This document shows positions 43,087-52,021 of a DNA stretch of 64,000 nt, piece by piece. The number at the start of each line of letters is the position of its first letter. Positions within the stretch are counted from its first letter, which is position 1. A program made the position numbers and the translations under genes. The notes under the pieces were generated by a model. That model searched no databases. It saw only the letters and a program-made list of their open reading frames with translations, and was not told the origin of the DNA. The DNA comes from UBA6168 sp041741095. Its GTDB lineage: Bacteria > Bacteroidota > Bacteroidia > Chitinophagales > Saprospiraceae. The stretch covers positions 62,001 to 126,000 of the forward strand of contig JBGSKQ010000065.1 of the NCBI GenBank assembly GCA_041741095.1. The letters run 5' to 3'.

Positions 43087-43719
43087 ATGATCCATCCTCA
43101 CACCCGCCTTCACCACATCAATGATGTGATCGGCTATGGCGTATTTGCGACCGAGTTTATTCCGAAAGGAACCATTACCTACGTCAAGGATGCGCTTGAA
43201 CCTGAAGTTTCGCCCGAAGAATATGCCAGGCATCCACCCGACATGCAGGAGGTCATCGAAAAATACTCCTACATTGACGAACGTGGCTACCGCATCATTA
43301 GCTGGGACTTTGGAAAATACGTGAACCACTGCTGCCACTGCAACACGATGAGCACCGGCTACGGCTTTGAAATTGCCATCAGGGACATTCAGCCAGGGGA
43401 AGAATTGACCGACGAATACGGGATTTTCAACATCACCTCGCCACTTGAACTGGAGTGCAAATACGCCGACTGTCGGGGCAAAGTCTGTCAACAGGATTTT
43501 GATCACTACTACAAGGATTGGGACGAGCAACTCCAGCCCGCCATCGAAATGCTAAACAACGTGGACCAACCACTCCTTAATTTTTTAAACAAAAAGACCT
43601 TGCGGGAAGTCAGGGCTTTTTTGAAAGATCATTCCAAGTACAAATCGGTATTTGCCTTGAAGTACCACGGGTCTAATGGCAAAGCTGCCCACGTGTTAGA
43701 ATCTGAGCTTTTTTCCTGA
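43087..43719 (+). CDS. SET-domain protein-lysine methyltransferase
   Basis: This 210-residue protein has a compact SET domain. The N-terminus has GYGVFATEFIPKGTITYV, then YVNHCCHCNT (residues 79-87), which corresponds to the NHSCxPN cofactor and active-site motif, and ELTDEYGIF, which holds the catalytic Tyr. A Cys trio in LECKYADCRGKVC (124, 129, 134) resembles a post-SET zinc site. No signal is present, so it should act in the cytoplasm with S-adenosylmethionine. It heads a cluster with two ATP-grasp-type proteins and a zinc hydrolase, in the same direction, separated from the next gene by a hairpin. The target is unknown. Confidence 0.88.
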   Translation: MIHPHTRLHHINDVIGYGVFATEFIPKGTITYVKDALEPEVSPEEYARHPPDMQEVIEKYSYIDERGYRIISWDFGKYVNHCCHCNTMSTGYGFEIAIRDIQPGEELTDEYGIFNITSPLELECKYADCRGKVCQQDFDHYYKDWDEQLQPAIEMLNNVDQPLLNFLNKKTLREVRAFLKDHSKYKSVFALKYHGSNGKAAHVLESELFS

Positions 43720-43740
43720 ATATGTAAAGCGAATATTAAA

Positions 43741-43768
43741 TTTCCGAAAGGCTACGGCCTTTCGGAAA
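43741..43768 (+). terminator. Perfect 12-bp hairpin after the SET gene
   Basis: TTTCCGAAAGGC-TACG-GCCTTTCGGAAA lies 21 bases after the SET stop. It has no long T tract, so it could be a weak terminator, a processing site or an attenuator ahead of the ATP-grasp genes. Confidence 0.6.
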
Positions 43769-43839
43769 CTTGATTTTTGCACCCGGAACTTTTGCAAACC
43801 TGATTCGTTCTCTCTACTGCCGGACGGGCGAACAAAACG

Positions 43840-45327
43840 ATGCCTTGTCCGCTAATAAACTATCTCATGGTGGCAACGCTGTCAAAACCAACTACAATTT
43901 CCAAAACTATACAGCCCGGCTCTTTTCAAGCCCATAAGCACTGGTATCCCAAGGCACTGAATGCCACTATCCACCGCACAGTCAATTTTTTCCTCAACCT
44001 CGATCAGGAGCGCATCATCACCCGCTATTGCCACCTGCACCCGATGGTGTGGCCGGATTCCCTGCGGTCATTTTTGAACTACGAAACGAAATATTTCCAC
44101 TGGGCTGGCGCAGACCTTATAAACGTCACCTCCGCTGGTGGCAAACGCCAAATGGTGGTCATTGAAAACAACTCGTGCCCAAGTGGTCAAAAATCCATGC
44201 CCCTCATCGTGGATCACCAGGAACAAGGCAACTACCGTTGGCTCATTGAAAATACTTTCCAGCCTTTTTTGGAAAAAAAACGGCCCACGGTGAAAGGCGG
44301 CCTGGCCGTAATCTATGACAAAAACCACATGGAGGCTTCCGGCTATGCCGCCGTGATGGCTGATGTATTTGAGGAGCCAGTTTATCTTGCCCAGTTTTAT
44401 GATGATGAAAAAGATCCGGCTGTTCGCTTTGAAAACGGAGTACTGCACGTCCGAACAAACGAAGGGGAGTGGAAGCCAATACGTGCTGCCTTTCGCTATG
44501 TGACCCAAAAACCCTGGAACCGGATTCCCATTTCTACCAAAACCCGCATACTGAACCCAGTGTTGGCCTGTCTGGCCGGGGGACGCAACAAAATGCTGGC
44601 TGCCAAAGCCTACGAAATTTTCAATACCCAAGAGAAAAGCACCGGCCTGAAAATCAATACGCCCGAAACCATCCGTGATGTGCGGAAACAAGAAATACCG
44701 GGTTGGGTGGAAAAAATGGGCGGCCACGCCGTGGTGAAGGTTCCTTACAGCAATGCGGGACAAGGCGTTTATACTATCGTGACGCCCCATGAACTGGAAG
44801 AATTTATGAAGCTTGATTTTGACTACGATCGCTTCATCGTGCAAAGCCTGATCGGCAATTATAACTGGAGCTCAAATTCCACCCAAGGCAAATTGTACCA
44901 CGTTGGCACCATTCCCAACGAAGCGGGTGAAACTTATGTGGCGGATTTGCGAATGATGGTCAGCTCTACCCCGAAAGGCATCCTGCCGCTTTGCATCTAC
45001 GCCCGCCAAGCCGCCAAACCATTGGAAGACAACCTGTTAGATAGTAGCGACAGTTGGTCCATCCTCGGCACCAACCTTTCCATAAAAAACCCAGATGGCA
45101 CCTGGGATTCTGATACCAACCGCCTCATCCTCATGGACCGCCGTGACTTCAACCGCTTGGGCGTCGGGCTGGACGACATCATCGAAGGCTACATCCAAAC
45201 CGTGCTTTCGATGGTCGCCATTGACCGTATGTCCTGTGAACTGGTGAACAAAAAAGGCCAGTTCAGGATGCAAGCCTTCCAGCAGTTGAACGACGATGAG
45301 GCACTGATCAACGAGATACTCTATTAG
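43840..45327 (+). CDS. Divergent ATP-grasp-like protein of unknown function
   Basis: This protein has 495 residues (a start at 43867 is also possible). It has no signal. I read it as a divergent ATP-grasp: AVVKVPYSNAGQGVYTI fits the lysine and glycine-rich loop, FIVQSLIGNYNW the next strand, YVADLRMMV the DLR-type metal region, and the long C-terminal helix follows. The N-terminal half has MVVIENNSCPSGQKSMPLIV and a helical cap. Its amino-acid or peptide ligase chemistry is inference. It sits between the SET gene and a clear glutathione-synthetase-like ATP-grasp gene, 99 bases upstream of the latter. Confidence 0.7.
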   Translation: MPCPLINYLMVATLSKPTTISKTIQPGSFQAHKHWYPKALNATIHRTVNFFLNLDQERIITRYCHLHPMVWPDSLRSFLNYETKYFHWAGADLINVTSAGGKRQMVVIENNSCPSGQKSMPLIVDHQEQGNYRWLIENTFQPFLEKKRPTVKGGLAVIYDKNHMEASGYAAVMADVFEEPVYLAQFYDDEKDPAVRFENGVLHVRTNEGEWKPIRAAFRYVTQKPWNRIPISTKTRILNPVLACLAGGRNKMLAAKAYEIFNTQEKSTGLKINTPETIRDVRKQEIPGWVEKMGGHAVVKVPYSNAGQGVYTIVTPHELEEFMKLDFDYDRFIVQSLIGNYNWSSNSTQGKLYHVGTIPNEAGETYVADLRMMVSSTPKGILPLCIYARQAAKPLEDNLLDSSDSWSILGTNLSIKNPDGTWDSDTNRLILMDRRDFNRLGVGLDDIIEGYIQTVLSMVAIDRMSCELVNKKGQFRMQAFQQLNDDEALINEILY

Positions 45328-45426
45328 TCGTTGGTAGTTGTGCCATTGGTCCTGCGTCTTTGGTCAATTCCCAACGGCAAATGGCCCAAATGGCCACATA
45401 TACCAATGGCCCAATGACCAAAAGCA

Positions 45427-46446
45427 GTGGCAAAATACAAGCTTCTGGTGCTGACCGATCACAGCGCCCATTCCGCAGAAAATACCATTTACCCCCTGAT
45501 AAGGGAACTGCTCAAGGACAGCCGCTGCCATTCTATTGATGTGGCCAGCCGGGGCAATGAACTCAACCGCCTTTTTTTTGAAAAAATGGCCGTGAAAAGC
45601 CTCTATGCCACCAAGGCCATTCACACTTTCGATTTTACCGAAAATGGCCGTTTTTATAAAAAAGATCTGATAAAAACCGGGCTTCGGAGCTATGATGCCG
45701 TGCTGCTCCGGATTCCGCACCAAGTCCCCTCTGACTTTTGGCAGTTTTTGTCAAAAGAATACCCTCATATTTTATTTGTCAATGAACCAAAAGGGATTGA
45801 TTTGACAGGCTCAAAAGACTATATGCTGCAGTTCCCGCAATTTTGCCCACCCCAACGCTTGTGCCGCTCTATTGACGATATTACTTCTTTTAAAGAAAAT
45901 TTCCCCATTGTTTTAAAACCATTGCGCAGTTTTGGTGGTCAGGGCATCATCAAAATTGATGGAGAAAAAGTGTCAAAATCGGAAGGTGGGAACATGAGTT
46001 GGAGCGATTTCGTCAAATTCCAAGCGGGAAATCAACAGGCTTTTTTAGGGGCGAAATTTTTAGAAAAAGTACATCTTGGCGATAAAAGGATTGTGATCTG
46101 CAAAGGCCAGGTGTTGGGCGCTGCCCTCCGCACGCCCACCAATGGCGGTTGGATTTGCAATGTGGCGAGAGGCGGCAAGTCCTCTTTTGCAGAAGCAGAC
46201 GCCGATGAATTGGCCATCATCCGCCATTTGGATCCCATCCTGGCCTCGCATGGCATCATTTTCTATGGTATAGATACACTGGTGGGCGACGATGGGAAGC
46301 GGGTTTTGTCAGAAATTAATACAACCAGCATAGGCGGATTGCCGAAAATTGCCGAATATAGCGGAAAACCCGTTGTTCGCCAGGCCGCTGGACTAATTTG
46401 GGACCACATTGCAGCGAAATTGGAGGAGGAAGATGGCCCGGATTAA
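45427..46446 (+). CDS. Glutathione-synthetase-like ATP-grasp ligase
   Basis: This 339-residue protein is a GshB-type ATP-grasp ligase. It begins at a GTG, the only start before an upstream in-frame stop. The N-terminal domain (KYKLLVLTDHSAHSAENTIY, SYDAVLLRIPHQVPSDF) is the substrate domain. The ATP-grasp core has PIVLKPLRSFGGQGIIKI, FLEKVHLGDKRIVI and the metal-binding VLSEINTTSIGGLPKIAEYSG end. True glutathione synthesis would need a gamma-glutamylcysteine synthetase, which is absent here, so it may ligate other amino acids. It starts 99 bases after the previous gene and its stop is 25 bases before the zinc hydrolase. Confidence 0.88.
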   Translation: MAKYKLLVLTDHSAHSAENTIYPLIRELLKDSRCHSIDVASRGNELNRLFFEKMAVKSLYATKAIHTFDFTENGRFYKKDLIKTGLRSYDAVLLRIPHQVPSDFWQFLSKEYPHILFVNEPKGIDLTGSKDYMLQFPQFCPPQRLCRSIDDITSFKENFPIVLKPLRSFGGQGIIKIDGEKVSKSEGGNMSWSDFVKFQAGNQQAFLGAKFLEKVHLGDKRIVICKGQVLGAALRTPTNGGWICNVARGGKSSFAEADADELAIIRHLDPILASHGIIFYGIDTLVGDDGKRVLSEINTTSIGGLPKIAEYSGKPVVRQAAGLIWDHIAAKLEEEDGPD

Positions 46447-46471
46447 TTTTTAAAACTGTACCAAACAAAGT

Positions 46472-47458
46472 ATGATAGTTTCCTACCAAGTAGAGCCGAG
46501 CATCCCTGTTATTGAAGATTTAAAACTGGATGAAATACCTTATGGCTCCAAGCAGCGCTATTATTTGCATATTGTTACCGATGGCATGGGCATGCCCATT
46601 TACTTGCCCATCATCGTGGCCAAAGGAGTGGAAGACGGCAATGTTTTGGGCCTAACTGCCGCCGTTCACGGCAACGAACTGAACGGAATCCCTGTCGTAC
46701 AACGTGTTTTACATGAAATCAATGTGGAAAAACTACAAGGCATCGTAGTTGGCTTGCCCGTGGTCAATGTGCCTTCCTTGCTTAGGCGTACCCGCCGTTT
46801 CCTGGATGGCAACGACCTGAACCACCTCATGCCAGGTAAACCTAATGGCAACGTGAGCCAAGTCTATGCCTGGCGCTTGGTTGAGAAAGTGGTCCGTTAT
46901 TTTAATTACTTAATTGACCTGCACACGGCCAGCCAAGGCCGCATCAACTCCTATTATATACGTGCCGATATGGTAAACCCCGTTACCCGGCAAATGGCGC
47001 TTTTGCAAAACCCGCAAATCATCCTGCACAATCCGCCGTCCGATGGAACGCTGCGGGGCGCTGCCAATGAACTGGGCATCCATGCCATCACACTCGAAGT
47101 GGGCAACCCGGCCACTTTTCAAAAAGGCATGATTCGGGGTGGCCGCACTGGCATTTACAATGTGCTGCACTACCTGGACATGCTGCCGACCCACATTGAC
47201 GAGCCGGGTGTCCCGCCCGTTATTTGCAAAAACTCTTATTGGATGTACTCCGACGAGGGCGGCTTCCTAAGCGTGATGCCCGATGTGGGTTCTTTGGTAA
47301 AAAAGGGCCAGCCCATAGCCATCCTGCGCAATGTATTCGGCGATATTATCAAAGAATATACAGCCCCAGAAGATGGTGTGGTGATAGGCAAAGAAGTAGA
47401 TCCTGTCAACCAGACTGGTGGGAGAATGCTGCATTTGGGCGTCCCGGGAATTCCGTAA
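46472..47458 (+). CDS. Succinylglutamate desuccinylase/aspartoacylase-family zinc hydrolase
   Basis: This 328-residue hydrolase belongs to the AstE/AspA group of M14-like zinc enzymes. Zinc ligands are His66 and Glu69 in AAVHGNELNG and His151 in LIDLHTAS; the catalytic Glu209 lies in ITLEVG. RRTRRFLDGNDLNHLMPG, which binds the substrate carboxylate, is present. The C-terminal beta domain (VGSLVKKGQPIAILRNVFGD) is of the lipoyl-like type. The family removes acyl or aminoacyl groups from amino-acid amines. Beside two ATP-grasp-type proteins, it may undo or edit the bond they make. The start is 25 bases after the upstream stop. Confidence 0.92.
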   Translation: MIVSYQVEPSIPVIEDLKLDEIPYGSKQRYYLHIVTDGMGMPIYLPIIVAKGVEDGNVLGLTAAVHGNELNGIPVVQRVLHEINVEKLQGIVVGLPVVNVPSLLRRTRRFLDGNDLNHLMPGKPNGNVSQVYAWRLVEKVVRYFNYLIDLHTASQGRINSYYIRADMVNPVTRQMALLQNPQIILHNPPSDGTLRGAANELGIHAITLEVGNPATFQKGMIRGGRTGIYNVLHYLDMLPTHIDEPGVPPVICKNSYWMYSDEGGFLSVMPDVGSLVKKGQPIAILRNVFGDIIKEYTAPEDGVVIGKEVDPVNQTGGRMLHLGVPGIP

Positions 47459-47470
47459 GATTAGTACTTG

Positions 47471-48151
47471 CTAACCGACAAACTTGTAACCAACGCCCCG
47501 CATGGAATGAAAATATTTTGGGTTGCGCTGATCCTCCTCGAAGTATTTCCTGAAGGAAAGGATGAAATTGTCAATGGTACGGGTGGAAGGAAACACATCA
47601 TAGCCCCATACCGATTGAAGGATTTGATGCCGTGATACTACTTCGTTCTTCCTGTCTATCAACAACTTAAGCAGCATCGTTTCTTTTTTGGTGAGCATGA
47701 ATGGCCCATCGTTGCCCACTGCTTCAAAGGTGCGGAAGTTGATTTTATTTTTGCCAAATTCATAAACCTCCGGTGTATTGTCGGGCGCCTTGCTGGTGCG
47801 GCGGATGAGGTTGTTGACACGTAGCAGCAGTTCTTCTAAATGGAAGGGTTTGGTCAAGTAGTCGTCGCCGCCTTTTTTCAGGCCGGCAATGCGGTCGGGG
47901 GGCCCATCTTTGGCAGTGAGGAAGATGATCGGCACTTCCATATTGGTCAGCCGTATTTGTTCGCAGATTTGGAACCCGGTCATTTCCGGCAGCATCACGT
48001 CCAGTATGATGAGGTCGAAATGCTCTTCGTTGAAATGCTTGAGGGCCTTGCGCCCATCGCCAACGGCCACTACTTCGTAGTCTTCCATTTCCAGGTTGAG
48101 CTTCACCACGTCCCTGATATTTACTTCGTCTTCGACAAATAGAATCCTCAT
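47471..48151 (-). CDS. OmpR-family response regulator
   Basis: This 226-residue transcription factor has an N-terminal receiver domain with acidic residues in FVEDEVNIRD, the phosphoacceptor Asp51 in LIILDVMLPEM, and the Thr/Lys switch (IIFLTAKDG, YLTKPF). The C-terminal winged-helix DNA-binding domain begins near residue 130 (EVYEFGKNKINFRTFEA), with VVSRHQILQSVWGYDVFPSTRTIDNFI. It is transcribed after its sensor kinase, 36 bases away. It converges with the zinc-hydrolase gene (12-base gap between stops). The regulon cannot be told from the window. Confidence 0.95.
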   Translation of the reverse strand: MRILFVEDEVNIRDVVKLNLEMEDYEVVAVGDGRKALKHFNEEHFDLIILDVMLPEMTGFQICEQIRLTNMEVPIIFLTAKDGPPDRIAGLKKGGDDYLTKPFHLEELLLRVNNLIRRTSKAPDNTPEVYEFGKNKINFRTFEAVGNDGPFMLTKKETMLLKLLIDRKNEVVSRHQILQSVWGYDVFPSTRTIDNFILSFRKYFEEDQRNPKYFHSMRGVGYKFVG

Positions 48152-48187
48152 TTTTTTAACTATAAAATAATGAACGATGAACCAATC

Positions 48188-49180
48188 TTAAACCGGTATT
48201 TCAATCCTGAAAACCGTACCTTTTGGCTTATTGTCCAGCACTATGATATGGCCCTGGTGAGCTTTTGTGATTTGCTCTACAATGAACAATCCCAAGCCAG
48301 TTCCCTTGGTTTGGCGGGTGTCTTCGCTTCCGATTCGATAGAACTTGTCAAAAATACGCTTCTTTTCCGTGTCGGGGATTCCCAGACCTTGGTCGGCCAC
48401 GGAAAGTATTAATTTTTGATTCTCAATGGAAAGATTCACTTCGATGCGGGGTGTGGCGTCACCGGCATATTTTAGGGCATTTTCCAAAAGATTATTTGCA
48501 ACGGAGGTGATGCCTTGCCTGTCCAGTTTCACCAAGGGAAAACTGTCGTTGGCTTCCAATGAAATGATAGCTTCCGGATGCTTGCTGGCGAGTTTTGCCA
48601 ACAAATCTTCCAAAACACCCACTAAGTTAACTTCCTCAAAATGAGGCCGATATGCCGTCTCCAATTTAGCTGAAATGAGCAAGTTTTCCACCAATTCGTG
48701 CAGCCGTTCGGTTTCTGCAAGGGCGCTTGTGGCCAGTTTGTCAGACTTCTCTTTTGGCAGTTCTCTTTTCAACAAGGTCTCCAGTACAAGGGTCACGGAG
48801 GCGATAGGCGATTTCAACTCATGGGTAATGGAGAGCAAAAAATTGCGCCGCTGCTGGTTGGCCCTTGCTTCTTTGGAATAGGCGCTGTTGATGAACCAAA
48901 TGCCCGTCAGCAGGGTGATGATGAACATGCTGCCTTCGCCAAATATCATCCATTCCTGCCGTTTGTATTTTTTGGAAAGTTCCTGATAGGCGGTGGTTCC
49001 TTCAAATTCTTGGTTGTTTTTGATCAGGCCCTCGGCAACGTAGCCGATTTTCATCAAATCCCGCTTGGCATAAAATGCGTCCCTGTTTTTGTTGTACAAC
49101 AGCAAAGCCCACCAGGTAAAGGCCAGCAGCATGTAGGCCATCACGATGTAAGACAAAAGGCGGAGTTGGTGGTTGGGCAT
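48188..49180 (-). CDS. Sensor histidine kinase
   Basis: This 330-residue inner-membrane kinase has two membrane segments at about 10-28 and 80-100, with a short periplasmic loop of about 50 residues that offers little room for a ligand domain. The HisKA helix has the phosphoacceptor His120 in LLSITHELKSPIAS. The ATP-binding domain follows, with N-box NNLLENALKYAG, G1 DQGLGIPD, F-box FDKFYRIG and G2 GTGLGLFIVEQ. It pairs with the response regulator downstream on the same strand. The signal is unknown. Confidence 0.94.
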   Translation of the reverse strand: MPNHQLRLLSYIVMAYMLLAFTWWALLLYNKNRDAFYAKRDLMKIGYVAEGLIKNNQEFEGTTAYQELSKKYKRQEWMIFGEGSMFIITLLTGIWFINSAYSKEARANQQRRNFLLSITHELKSPIASVTLVLETLLKRELPKEKSDKLATSALAETERLHELVENLLISAKLETAYRPHFEEVNLVGVLEDLLAKLASKHPEAIISLEANDSFPLVKLDRQGITSVANNLLENALKYAGDATPRIEVNLSIENQKLILSVADQGLGIPDTEKKRIFDKFYRIGSEDTRQTKGTGLGLFIVEQITKAHQGHIIVLDNKPKGTVFRIEIPV

Positions 49181-49229
49181 GTTGAGAGGTAAGATAATTA
49201 AAATGCGAAATTCTTAATTTTTGAAAATG

Positions 49230-49264
49230 AAAAAGCCTTGAGTTTTGCTCCCCAAGGCTTTTTT
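49230..49264 (-). terminator. Rho-independent terminator
   Basis: AAAAGCCTTG pairs with CAAGGCTTTT around a 12-base loop, with T/A runs on both sides. It ends the zinc-ribbon gene on the minus strand and lies upstream of the sensor kinase. Confidence 0.8.
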
Positions 49265-49288
49265 AATGAAAGAATAATCCCTTGCTTT

Positions 49289-50059
49289 CTATTCTTCACC
49301 AGCAGCGACTGCGACTGCGGCTTCTTCGCCCTGTAGGATCCGCTCGTCCACGAGGATGCGGCCGCAGTGTTCGCACACGATAACTTTCTTGTGCATTCCG
49401 ATTTCAAGTTGCAACTGGGGCGGCACTTTGTTGAAGCAACCGCCGCAGGCATCACGGGCCACTGTAACCACGGCCAGGCCATTGCGGTAGGCTCCACGTA
49501 TTTTGGCATAGGCTTTCAACAACCGGTCTTCGATTTTTTTCTTGGCCTTATCGCTTTTCTTGCGGAGCTTTTCTTCTTCTTTTTCCGTCTTTTCCTGAAT
49601 GGCCTGCAACTCTACTTTTTTGCGGTCGAGGTCGGCCTTTTTGGCAAGATAGCGATCGGTGGTCGCTTTCAGGGTTTCCTGTTTGGCTTCCAGCCCCACC
49701 TTTGCTTCCTTGATTTTCTTTTCGGAAAGCTGGATATCGAGGCGCTGCATTTCCAATTCCTTGGTAAGTGCCTCGTATTCACGGTTGTTTTTCACGTTTT
49801 CCAACTGCTTTTCGTAGCGGATAATCAAGCCGTTGGATTCTGAGATGTTCGCTTCGTAGCGGCTGAGTTCGCCCTCCATGTCCTCCACGTTTTCTTCGAG
49901 GCGGCGACGGCGGGTGTCGAGGCCGGCGATCTCGTCTTCGAGGTCACGTACCTCCATGGGCAATTCGCCTTTCAAAATTTCCAACTCATCTATTTGGGAA
50001 TCAATGAGTTGAAGCTCGTACATACTTTTGAGTTTTTCCTCTACGCTGAGTTCTGCCAT
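49289..50059 (-). CDS. Coiled-coil zinc ribbon protein (CT398-like)
   Basis: This 256-residue cytoplasmic protein has a long coiled coil from about residue 5 to 190 (LEDEIAGLDTRRRRLEENVE, LTKELEMQRLDIQLSEKKIKE), ending in a C4 zinc ribbon (CGGCFNK, then VIVCEHCGRILVDE). The architecture is that of CT398/YbgI-associated proteins thought to interact with the flagellar or nucleic-acid machinery. It lies directly after the Nif3-like gene on the same strand (98-base gap), a pairing common in Bacteroidota. A terminator follows. Confidence 0.9.
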   Translation of the reverse strand: MAELSVEEKLKSMYELQLIDSQIDELEILKGELPMEVRDLEDEIAGLDTRRRRLEENVEDMEGELSRYEANISESNGLIIRYEKQLENVKNNREYEALTKELEMQRLDIQLSEKKIKEAKVGLEAKQETLKATTDRYLAKKADLDRKKVELQAIQEKTEKEEEKLRKKSDKAKKKIEDRLLKAYAKIRGAYRNGLAVVTVARDACGGCFNKVPPQLQLEIGMHKKVIVCEHCGRILVDERILQGEEAAVAVAAGEE

Positions 50060-50157
50060 ATTGGTATTGGATATTTGAAATTCGGTATTCGATTTTTAGA
50101 CATTGGAAACTGGCAAGATGAAGCTGCTGTCAAACATCAAAAATCTAACATCGAATA

Positions 50158-51180
50158 TCATAAATAATTGACTGGATTGGTGTTAACCTCTGTTTTGAGG
50201 GGCGCAAAAGTAGGAAATTTTTCAAAGATTATATCATGCAATAGATCAATTGTAAACTGCTCGCTTTCAAAATGGCCAATATCAGCAATGACCAGTTTTT
50301 CCTCTGCATCGAAGAATTCGTGGTATTTAAAATCCCCGCTGACGTAAACATCCGCACCTTGTCCAATGGCCTGGGGCAGCAGGAAACTGCCCGAGCCGCC
50401 ACAAAGTGCTACTGTTTTTATGCTCTTGCCCAACAATTTTGTGTGGCGGAGGCAGCCCGCCATCATAGTTTGTTTCAGTTGCAGTAAAAATGTTTGTTCT
50501 TCAACGGGCGTGGCCAGTTCGCCGACAAGACCCGAACCCACATCCAGGCTTTTGCTTTCCAAGTTGCTTATTTCAAAATAGGCATCGGGCAACATGTTTT
50601 GCAAAACACGTAGGATCTGTCCTTGGTTGCCCGAAGAAAAGGCAAATTCCAGTTTTGTCTTTTTGCCAAAACCATCTGAAACTTGGCTTTGCGTCCAGTT
50701 TTTTATTCCAAACTCCCCTTGCGCAAAAGCCGATTGTAGCTTTTCCCCTGCATTCTCGGCCAGCAGTACGGACAGCTTTTTCATTTCATTTTTGGGTGCC
50801 AAAATCCTCGTATTTATCAGGCCCAGGCGTTCGGCGATTTTACTGTTCACACCCCGGTACAGCACATTGTCCAGATTGGTGTGGATGGCATAAATTGCCA
50901 CGTCGTGACGGATGGCTTTGATGACGGTGCGCTCCACGTAGTTCTTGCCGTTCAGCCGTTTTAGCCCACGAAAAACAATGGGATGGTGCGCCACCACGAG
51001 GTTGCAGCCCTTTTCAATGGCCTCGTCAACGACCGCTTCGATGGCATCGAGGCAGCAAAGGATGCCTTTCACTTCCCAATCGCCGCTGCCGGTTATCAGC
51101 CCTGCATTGTCGTAACTTTCCTGATAGGAAGGCGGTGCAATTGCCTCTAAATGAGCGGTGATGTCTTTTATTTTTATCAT
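50158..51180 (-). CDS. Nif3-like dinuclear metal centre hexameric protein
   Basis: This 340-residue protein is of the Nif3/YqfO family, with two metal-binding halves. The N-terminal half has SYDNAGLITG, VVAHHPIVFRGLKRLNG and YAIHTNLDNVLYRGVNSKIAERLGL, holding His and Asp metal ligands. The C-terminal half ends with GDFKYHEFFDAEEKLVIADIGHFESEQF. A small PII-like insert is present between them (ILRVLQNMLPDAYFEISNLE). The function is thought to be GTP cyclohydrolase-like or a metal-sensing hydrolase, but it is not fully known. It shares the strand with the zinc-ribbon gene downstream. Confidence 0.92.
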   Translation of the reverse strand: MIKIKDITAHLEAIAPPSYQESYDNAGLITGSGDWEVKGILCCLDAIEAVVDEAIEKGCNLVVAHHPIVFRGLKRLNGKNYVERTVIKAIRHDVAIYAIHTNLDNVLYRGVNSKIAERLGLINTRILAPKNEMKKLSVLLAENAGEKLQSAFAQGEFGIKNWTQSQVSDGFGKKTKLEFAFSSGNQGQILRVLQNMLPDAYFEISNLESKSLDVGSGLVGELATPVEEQTFLLQLKQTMMAGCLRHTKLLGKSIKTVALCGGSGSFLLPQAIGQGADVYVSGDFKYHEFFDAEEKLVIADIGHFESEQFTIDLLHDIIFEKFPTFAPLKTEVNTNPVNYL

Positions 51181-51364
51181 AAAATGCCTTTTATTCCATC
51201 AATAAGTGAGTGGCTTTTTGGCCTACATTTGTCTAATTGAAAGATGAACTATAAATGATGAACGATGAACTTACAAAACATTGATTAACAGTTTTTTGTA
51301 AATCAATGTGGCCTATATTATTTTTTCAATTTCACTAAATTGCCACAAAAATAATCAATAACCA

Positions 51365-52021
51365 ATGAGACAACCCGGCCCTGACCCTGTGACAAAATTC
51401 CCCTTGCAAGGGATTGATCGCTTGTGTTTTTTAAAAAACATCATTTCCAATCCGCAAATCGCCGTAGGCGACTACACCTACTACGACGACTTTGAAACGG
51501 TGGCCAATTTTGAAAAAAACGTCCGCTATCTTTTCGACTTTACGGGCGATCAACTCATCATCGGCAAATTTTGTATGATTGCCGCTGGCGTCGAGTTTAT
51601 CATGAACGGGGCCAACCACTTGGTGGATGCGTTTTCGACCTATCCATTTGGCATTTTTGGAAATGGATGGGAACATGCGATGGAAGGCAAAACCTACCCT
51701 TTCAAAGGAAACACCGTCATTGGCAACGATGTGTGGATTGGCTACAAAGCTGCTATTATGGCTGGTGTGACCATCGGAGACGGAGCTGTCATTGGCGCTT
51801 ATTCCGTGGTGACAAAGGACGTGGAACCCTATTCGATCATGGGCGGAAACCCAGCGAAACTCATCCGAAAACGCTTTTCGGACACGGCGATTGAGCTTTT
51901 ATTGAAAATCCGCTGGTGGGACTGGCCTACTGATAAACTCACCCGCCATGTACAGGATTTGACTGGCAACGACCTCTCCATCCTCGAAAAATTAGCCCAC
52001 GAAAATGGCCCAACTGATTAA
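51365..52021 (+). CDS. CatB-related O-acetyltransferase (Vat/xenobiotic acetyltransferase type)
   Basis: This 218-residue left-handed beta-helix acetyltransferase is of the CatB/VatD type. Features are VGDYTYYDDFETVANFEKNV, the LIIGKFCMIAAGVEFIMNGANH segment with the His that acts as base, and the C-terminal hexapeptides (VTIGDGAVIGAYSVV, DVEPYSIMGGNPAKLIRKRF). The family includes chloramphenicol and streptogramin acetyltransferases as well as ones with sugar or unknown substrates, so resistance is only possible. The gene overlaps the next by 17 bases. Confidence 0.9.
   Translation: MRQPGPDPVTKFPLQGIDRLCFLKNIISNPQIAVGDYTYYDDFETVANFEKNVRYLFDFTGDQLIIGKFCMIAAGVEFIMNGANHLVDAFSTYPFGIFGNGWEHAMEGKTYPFKGNTVIGNDVWIGYKAAIMAGVTIGDGAVIGAYSVVTKDVEPYSIMGGNPAKLIRKRFSDTAIELLLKIRWWDWPTDKLTRHVQDLTGNDLSILEKLAHENGPTD

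Noticed and set aside
45328..45426. Possible small gene or regulatory RNA between the two ATP-grasp-type genes
   Set aside because: Only short repeats of CCAATGGC-type sequence are seen; no frame or stable structure stands out.
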